Shown: piece after piece, positions 58,607 to 64,000 of the stretch
Position numbering within the stretch: the stretch's first letter is position 1
How the letters are laid out: the number at the start of each line of letters is the position of its first letter
NCBI GenBank assembly: GCA_034419075.1
Contig: DAOULR010000018.1
Coordinates: 102,217 to 166,216, forward strand
DNA from: E44-bin88 sp034419075
GTDB lineage: Bacteria; Chloroflexota; Dehalococcoidia; Dehalococcoidales; BS750m-G39
Length of the DNA stretch: 64,000 nucleotides
Reading direction: 5' to 3'
Notes under the pieces: generated by a model
Database searches by the model: none
What the model saw: the letters and a program-made list of their open reading frames with translations, nothing else
Told to the model about the DNA's origin: nothing
Program-made: the position numbers and the translations under genes

Positions 58607-59341
58607 ATGCTGGACCAAAGCGAACTTCTCAGATACAAACGGCAACTGATAATACCGGATTTTGGCAAAGAGGGGCAGGGGAGACTAAAAGATTCTCATG
58701 CCGTAATCGTCGGCGTGGGCGGGCTGGGTTGTGTTTCGGCAACCTATCTAGCGGCGGCTGGTGTCGGCCATATTACCATCGTTGATTTCGATATCGTGGA
58801 ACTACCTGATTTGAACCGGCAGATTCTCTATGGGGAAGAGGATGTAGGCAAGAAGAAGGTAATCGTAGCCAAAGGAAAATTGTCCCGGTTGAATTCCAAG
58901 TTAGAAATTACTCCTGTCTTCGCCAAGATAACAGAAGAGAACGCCCTCAGCCTTATAGATGGGGCTCAGGTAGTAGTTGATGGACTAGATAATTCGGCGG
59001 CACGACTGGTGGTAAACTCGGCTTGTGTTAAGCAGAAGACAGCCTACGTTTATGGTGGTGTCTCGCGCCTGAGGGGCATGGTTACCACCATCATACCGGG
59101 AAAAACGCCCTGCCTGGCTTGCCTTCGTCCTGAAGGTGTCGGTGGGCTTGGAGTTCTCGGCGTGACTCCAGCCATCATAGCCAGCCTGCAAGCCCTGGAG
59201 GCTATCAAACTGCTTATCGGTTGGAGCCCAGCGCTTGCCGGGAAATTGCTGTTATTCAATGGCGACGATATGAAATTCCAGCTTCTCGAGATAAGGAGAA
59301 ACGAAAGCTGCCCGGTTTGCTCCTCAACATTGCCCCGATAA
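58607..59341 (+). CDS. ThiF/MoeB/HesA-family adenylating enzyme
   Basis: 244 residues of E1-like fold: RYKRQLIIPDFGKEGQGRL, the ATP loop VGVGGLGCVSATYLAAAGVG, DFDIVELPDLNRQILY, and zinc Cys pairs CLACL and CPVCS. The crossover loop is shortened: after CLACLRPE it goes GVGGLGVLGV, where MoeB and ThiF have SCAEAGVLG, so the conserved Cys is missing. Adenylation could still occur. With the MoaD-like partner and Mo-hydroxylase genes nearby, a role in molybdenum or tungsten cofactor sulfur chemistry is likely. Confidence 0.88.
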   Translation: MLDQSELLRYKRQLIIPDFGKEGQGRLKDSHAVIVGVGGLGCVSATYLAAAGVGHITIVDFDIVELPDLNRQILYGEEDVGKKKVIVAKGKLSRLNSKLEITPVFAKITEENALSLIDGAQVVVDGLDNSAARLVVNSACVKQKTAYVYGGVSRLRGMVTTIIPGKTPCLACLRPEGVGGLGVLGVTPAIIASLQALEAIKLLIGWSPALAGKLLLFNGDDMKFQLLEIRRNESCPVCSSTLPR

Positions 59342-59347
59342 AGAGAA

Positions 59348-59375
59348 AAAGGGCTATACCGAAGTATAGCCCTTT
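59348..59375. terminator. Bidirectional terminator between the ThiF-like and Mo-hydroxylase genes
   Basis: AAAGGGCTATAC-CGAA-GTATAGCCCTTT, a perfect 12-base-pair stem with a CGAA tetraloop. It lies six bases after the ThiF-like stop and 21 bases from the convergent Mo-hydroxylase stop. The terminal A/T runs support termination in both directions. Confidence 0.8.
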
Positions 59376-59396
59376 AACACAGCCTGCAAAGACGAG

Positions 59397-61733
59397 TTAT
59401 TTTTGCCCTTTCTCTCTCTTTTTCTTTAGCGCCCAGAAAACCTTCTCTGGCTCTGTCGGCAGGTCCTTTATCCAGACCCCCGTAGCATCATGAATGGCAC
59501 TGACTATTGATGGCGGGGCACTGCAGCAACTCCCCTCGCTGGCTTCTTTAGCGCCAAAGGGACCATAGGGGTCGTTGGTTATTACGTGTATTACCTCAGT
59601 CATTGGCGCTTCGTAGGCGCGAGGTCGCTTGTAATCGACCAGATTGGGGTTGAGGGTCTGCCCCATATCCATCTTAAACTCCTCATACATGGCGGCGGAT
59701 ATCCCCTGGTGATATGAACCACCCTGGACCTGAGTCTCCACCGCTTGGATATTTAGTGGGAAACCACAATCATGAGCGATCACATTTTTATCGGTACATT
59801 TTACCACGCCTGTCTCCACATCCACCTCCACCTCGCTCGCCTGGGCGGTGAAGCTATAGTTAGTACCGATGTCGCCCGCACCTTTACTGAAATCAGCCAG
59901 ACCATACATTGATATTCCCTGTGTGGAATAGCCACGGCCAATGATGACCTTGCCCGGTGTCTCGTAGCAGGCAATCCTCACCAACCTCTCCCAGGCTATG
60001 TTCTTTTCGGGGTTTGGCTTAACAAAGACCTTCTTATCTTTAATCTCTACATCATCCGGTTTTACGCCAAACTGCTCCGCGGCGACCTCAAGGAGTTGAT
60101 TTTTGGCATCCTGGGCTGCCTTCTTTGCCGCCTCGCCGGCGTGCACGGTGACCCGACTCCCATAGCTACCAGGGTCAACCGGCGTAAATGCCGAATCCAC
60201 CCTCTTCAGGTCGATGTCATCCAGTTTTATGCCCAGTACTTCGGCAACAATAGCGCTCATTACGGTGTCTGAACCCTGGCCAACATCGGTAGCGCCGGTC
60301 AGATAGTTGACACTCCCGTCCTCGCATACCCTTACGATGGCGGCGCAGGCATTGTGAGCACTCAGCTTCGTCCCGCTGTTATAGGTTGCCGCGGCAAAAC
60401 CCATGCCGTAGGCCTTGTCACCCTCAACCTTTTTCTTTCTCGTTTTCCAGTTTACCGCCTTGGCGACCTTCTCGATGCATTCCTGTACGCCACAGGTGGC
60501 CACATGCACAGCATTGACCGTCTCATAAATCTCACCCGGCTTGGGGTTGGGAATGGAATTCTTAAGCCTGATTTCCACCGGGTCTAAGCCGAGTTCTTCG
60601 GCTATCATGTCCAGCTGGACATCGGCCGCAAACCGGCTGTGGTATAGGCCGTGTCCTCTCATCGCTGCCGAACTGGGGTTATTGGTAAAGTAGTTATAGG
60701 CGTCATATTTGAAATTAGGTAGCTTATAGGGCAGCGTATGACAGGTACCGACCAGAAACATGGTAAGCGGGCTCATCCGGGTGTAAGCCCCCCCGTCAGC
60801 TACCGCCTTGAGATATGTGGCTTTCAATATGCCGTCCTTGGTGACCCCGGTCTTGACGGTAATCCACATAGGATGACGTCGCAGGTCGGTGGTGAGCGTA
60901 TCAAACTGAGAGGTCACAATCTTCACTGGCCGGCCCGTCTTTTTGGCCAGCATAACCGCCGAGAAATCAGCTGGCGTCATGTCATTCTTGGTGCCACCAA
61001 AATCAGAGCCAATAATGGGTGTTATTATCCGTACATTGCTCAGCGGCAGATTAAAGCACCTAGCTAGAATCCGGTAGGGGAAATAGGGACTTCCCTTGGC
61101 CCCGATATAGACGATACGATCGGGGTCGGGCCAATAGGCAACCACTGCCGGCGGCTCTAGATATCCTTTAGCCATTCGGGGAGTCTGGAAGGTATCCTCC
61201 CGAACCAGGTAAGACTCGGCGAAGGCCTTTTCGACATCGCCGAAGTTCCAATGGTACTCAACGCAAATATTCCCCGGGCGGTCCTCATGAACCAGGGGTG
61301 CTCCTTCCTGCATAGCCTCGGTGGGAGTAAAAACACCGGGAAGTGGCTCATACTCAACCTCAATAAGGTCACAGGCCTCCTGAGCTGTATCCTCATCAAC
61401 GGCAGCTACCCCGGCTACCCCTTCGTATAGATAGCGCACCTTTTCCACGGCCAGGGGCTCTTCGTCGCGGGTCGGCCCACTCCAACCCCACTTGAAACCA
61501 CCAAAATCCTTGCCGGTAGTCACCGCTTTTACACCGGGCAGCTTCTCCGCCTTGCTGGTGTCAATGTTTAGTATCCTGGCATGGGCATAAGGGCTTCTCT
61601 TTATCTGGCCCCATAACATATTGGCCACTTCAAAATCAGCGGCATACTTTGCCTGGCCGGTAACCTTGGCCTTGGCATCTACCCGTGGTATTGCTTTTCC
61701 TAAAATCGAATAGTTTCCGAAAGTTTCACCCAT
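59397..61733 (-). CDS. Molybdenum hydroxylase large subunit (xanthine dehydrogenase / HBCR family)
   Basis: 778 residues, Moco-binding subunit. The N-terminal RVDAKAKVTGQAKYAADFEV and the central GSDFGGTKNDMTPADFSAVM, GHGLYHSRFAADVQLD and TGATDVGQGSDTVMSAIVAE motifs are all present, with the catalytic Glu in PFGAKEASEGSCC. The GPFGAKEASEG block resembles 4-hydroxybenzoyl-CoA reductase-type enzymes more than xanthine dehydrogenase; the substrate is not known. It is the last gene of a three-gene set and ends at the bidirectional terminator. Confidence 0.92.
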   Translation of the reverse strand: MGETFGNYSILGKAIPRVDAKAKVTGQAKYAADFEVANMLWGQIKRSPYAHARILNIDTSKAEKLPGVKAVTTGKDFGGFKWGWSGPTRDEEPLAVEKVRYLYEGVAGVAAVDEDTAQEACDLIEVEYEPLPGVFTPTEAMQEGAPLVHEDRPGNICVEYHWNFGDVEKAFAESYLVREDTFQTPRMAKGYLEPPAVVAYWPDPDRIVYIGAKGSPYFPYRILARCFNLPLSNVRIITPIIGSDFGGTKNDMTPADFSAVMLAKKTGRPVKIVTSQFDTLTTDLRRHPMWITVKTGVTKDGILKATYLKAVADGGAYTRMSPLTMFLVGTCHTLPYKLPNFKYDAYNYFTNNPSSAAMRGHGLYHSRFAADVQLDMIAEELGLDPVEIRLKNSIPNPKPGEIYETVNAVHVATCGVQECIEKVAKAVNWKTRKKKVEGDKAYGMGFAAATYNSGTKLSAHNACAAIVRVCEDGSVNYLTGATDVGQGSDTVMSAIVAEVLGIKLDDIDLKRVDSAFTPVDPGSYGSRVTVHAGEAAKKAAQDAKNQLLEVAAEQFGVKPDDVEIKDKKVFVKPNPEKNIAWERLVRIACYETPGKVIIGRGYSTQGISMYGLADFSKGAGDIGTNYSFTAQASEVEVDVETGVVKCTDKNVIAHDCGFPLNIQAVETQVQGGSYHQGISAAMYEEFKMDMGQTLNPNLVDYKRPRAYEAPMTEVIHVITNDPYGPFGAKEASEGSCCSAPPSIVSAIHDATGVWIKDLPTEPEKVFWALKKKREKGQK

Positions 61734-61734
61734 T

Positions 61735-62220
<486 letters not shown>

Positions 62221-62233
62221 TCTATACCTCCTA

Positions 62234-63109
62234 TCACGCCGCCCTGGCTTTTTTCAGGGCTATCTGGGCTACTCGCTTCACAAAGACCTTCACCATCTCC
62301 CGCCGGTATTCTACTGAACCATGAACATCAGCTGGGGGGTCGGCTTCGGTTGAGGCTACCTCTCCGGCTTCGGTGAGCAGGGCGTTGTTAATCGTCTTTC
62401 CGATGAGTACCTTCTCTGCCTTTTTAGCTCTCAAGGGAACGGAAGAGCAGTTACTAAGGGCTATTCGGGCGTTCTCACAAACGCCATTCCCCGCCTTCAG
62501 CGTAATTGACACTGCTACCCCGACAATTCCCATATCCCCCTTCATCACCATTAGTTTTTCATAAGCGGTGCCAGTATGAGGTACTGGCGTTGGAATCTGA
62601 ACCTCAGAAAGCATTTCGTCTGGTTTAAGAGCCACCTCAAGGTAGTCTTGGGAGAACTCTTCCATCTCGATGACTCTTTCCCCGCTGGAACTGGCTAGCT
62701 TTAACTTAGCGTTCAGGGCGATAAAGACCGGGGCCGGGTCACCGGCCGGGTCACCGTGGCAGATGTTGCCCCCGATTGTGCCCCAGTTTCTAGTCTGAAT
62801 TGTGGCCAGATTTTTCTCCATCTCGCTGAGCACTCCAAAATGCTCTTGGATAACCGGAGATTTCTCTACAGCTCGATGTATGGTCAGCGCCCCGATTTTT
62901 AGACCCTGCTTCTCATCGTATTTTATATAGTCCAGAGAGTTTAGGCCCTTGATGTCAATGATGTATTCGGGGGTGAGCAGGCGTTGCCTCATGACCACCA
63001 GCATTGACTGCCCACCGGCAATTATCTTAGCCTTTTCTTTATATTTGGAAAGCAGGGAAAGGGCTTCCTTAACTGTTTTGGGAGCGAAATACTCAAAAGA
63101 AGCTAACAT
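62234..63109 (-). CDS. Molybdenum hydroxylase FAD-binding subunit
   Basis: 291 residues with the FAD motifs IAGGQSMLVVMRQRLL and GTIGGNICHGDPAGDPAPVFIAL, and the C-terminal CO-dehydrogenase flavoprotein-like domain. No extra [4Fe-4S] loop of HcrB-type is visible. It heads the three-gene set, so the order is FAD-FeS-Mo as in many Mo-hydroxylase operons. Confidence 0.93.
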   Translation of the reverse strand: MLASFEYFAPKTVKEALSLLSKYKEKAKIIAGGQSMLVVMRQRLLTPEYIIDIKGLNSLDYIKYDEKQGLKIGALTIHRAVEKSPVIQEHFGVLSEMEKNLATIQTRNWGTIGGNICHGDPAGDPAPVFIALNAKLKLASSSGERVIEMEEFSQDYLEVALKPDEMLSEVQIPTPVPHTGTAYEKLMVMKGDMGIVGVAVSITLKAGNGVCENARIALSNCSSVPLRAKKAEKVLIGKTINNALLTEAGEVASTEADPPADVHGSVEYRREMVKVFVKRVAQIALKKARAA

Positions 63110-63222
63110 TTGACCTCCTCAATGCAAAAGTGACTATATGATATAAAACCTTGAACATCCCCGTCAAGATTACGCGCAGACTCCCGCTGGGGGATAAGGT
63201 CGGTGCCAAATAGTCGAATTCG

Positions 63223-63290
63223 GCTAACCTTCGGTGGAAGGTTAGCGTTGGCTACGTAGCCTTTCTAGCTAAACCCACTGGGGCGGTTTA
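63223..63290. other. Cluster of three inverted repeats between CoA-transferase and Mo-hydroxylase genes
   Basis: In 68 bases: GCTAACCTTC-GGTG-GAAGGTTAGC (63223-63246), the perfect palindrome GGCTACGTAGCC (63250-63261), and TAAACC/GGTTTA (63270-63290), which overlaps the CoA-transferase stop. They probably include the terminator of the CoA-transferase gene, though no T run is obvious. Confidence 0.5.
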
Positions 63291-64000
63291 GATTATAACT
63301 TCTTCCTCTTTCAGCTTGGCAATGTCATCCCAGCTGTAGTCGAGTTCTAAGAGTATCTCTTCGGTGTGTTGTCCCAGTTCGGGTGCTTCCCGCTTAACCC
63401 CTGCTGGCGTCTCGCTGAACGACCAGGGGAAGCCGAGCATCTTTATCTTGCCCCATACGGGGTGGTCGACGGGGATAATATAGCTATTGGTCAGCGCTTG
63501 CGGGTCTTCGAAAACCTCGCTGGACGACTGGATAGGGGTGTAGATTACGTTTTCCTTCTTAAATATCTTCATCCACTCGTCACGGTTCTTGGTGGCGAAC
63601 TTCTTGTCCAGTATGGCCACCAGCTCCTTGCCGTGGTCATGCCTGGCTTCGATGCTGTTGAACCTGGGGTCGTTCTCCAGCTCCTCTATACCCATTGCTT
63701 TACACACATTGGACCAGTACCTATCAGGCTGAAGGTGGGCGATGACAATCCACTTGCCATCCTTGCACTGGTAGTGGTTGTAGATGGGGTTGCCGGCTTC
63801 GGCTCTGATGAAGCGGGGGAATTCCTTACCCAGGACGCCGGGGGCGGCAAAGTTGACCCCATGCAGGGCAATCAGGCTGCCCATGAGCGAGGTATCCACC
63901 AGCTGCCCCTTGCCCGTCTTTTCCCGGGCGTAGAGGGCGGCGGTTACCGCCCAGGCGCAGATAAGCCCGCCCTGCTCGTCACCCATCCCCGGTATCAGGG
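63288..64000 (-). CDS. Class III CoA-transferase (CaiB/BaiF), C-terminal part
   Basis: The frame is open through the window edge (upstream residues LIPG), so the N-terminal part including the catalytic Asp region lies outside. Visible: GMGDEQGGLICAWAVTAALYAREKTGKGQ-VDTSL, the conserved loop and helix of this family, then NHYQCKDGKWIVIAHLQPDRYW and FGVI-like C-terminal segments (YTPIQSSSEVFEDPQ). It transfers CoA between carboxylic acids. The ATG at 63986 is inside the domain, not a start. It is on the same strand as the Mo-hydroxylase genes but separated by hairpins. Confidence 0.93.
   Translation of the reverse strand, partial: LIPGMGDEQGGLICAWAVTAALYAREKTGKGQLVDTSLMGSLIALHGVNFAAPGVLGKEFPRFIRAEAGNPIYNHYQCKDGKWIVIAHLQPDRYWSNVCKAMGIEELENDPRFNSIEARHDHGKELVAILDKKFATKNRDEWMKIFKKENVIYTPIQSSSEVFEDPQALTNSYIIPVDHPVWGKIKMLGFPWSFSETPAGVKREAPELGQHTEEILLELDYSWDDIAKLKEEEVII

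Overview
The window looks like a piece of a GC-rich, anaerobic Chloroflexota genome, most likely a Dehalococcoidia-type bacterium. This is inferred from gene content (HdrA with an Flx-like module, many ferritin-like and rubredoxin proteins, an FprA flavoprotein, a corrinoid protein with UROD-family partners, several cupins, a Mo-hydroxylase and a class III CoA-transferase); no rRNA or marker phylogeny was available. I see no phage, IS element or CRISPR array. Genes are densely packed with frequent 4-base stop/start overlaps, and several genes start with GTG or TTG.

Layout. 1-2.6 kb: end of homoserine dehydrogenase, a HEAT-like protein, threonine synthase and GTP cyclohydrolase I on the plus strand. 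2.6-12.7 kb: a long minus-strand pyrimidine operon, pyrR-pyrB-pyrC-carA-(HEPN-like gene)-carB-pyrK, followed by an iron-sulfur flavoprotein, YjbQ and two tiny desulforedoxin-like genes that have their own consensus promoter. The operon has a recognisable PyrR-binding leader and attenuator. 12.8-17.7 kb: a CDF metal exporter, a small HNH-like protein, a BioD-like/DRTGG protein, a HicB-like protein, and an arsR-lipoprotein-acr3 operon. 17.7-22.4 kb: pcrA, mutL and surE. 22.7-27.9 kb: hdrA facing a four-gene Flx/MvhD-like electron-transfer operon. 28-31.2 kb: queA, tRNA-Gly(TCC), two small unknown genes and a phenylacetate-CoA-ligase-like enzyme. 31.3-41.5 kb: DUF169, a corrinoid protein, two UROD-family paralogs and a complete peptide-type ABC transporter. 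41.5-49.8 kb: an SDR, four cupin genes, a MarR/MATE pair, an aldo-keto-reductase-like Fe-S protein and an MFS transporter. 49.9-57.6 kb: a 14-gene minus-strand operon for oxygen/NO defence and sulfur/Fe-S handling. 57.7-64 kb: Rieske ferredoxin, a MoaD/ThiF-like pair, a three-subunit Mo-hydroxylase and the C-terminal part of a CoA-transferase.

The most striking theme is that several intact, well-placed genes of familiar families lack residues the family normally needs. The NifS-like protein has Gln in place of the PLP lysine; the SDR has Asn for the catalytic Lys; the AKR-like protein has Gly for the catalytic Lys and His; both UROD paralogs lack the usual His-x-Cys; the Mo-hydroxylase small subunit has Asp for one [2Fe-2S] cysteine; and the MoaD/ThiF pair lacks the Gly-Gly tail and the loop cysteine. 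Two genes also appear to lack any ATG, GTG or TTG start despite good Shine-Dalgarno sequences (ATA and ACG positions). All of this is read directly from the sequence; its functional meaning is inference.
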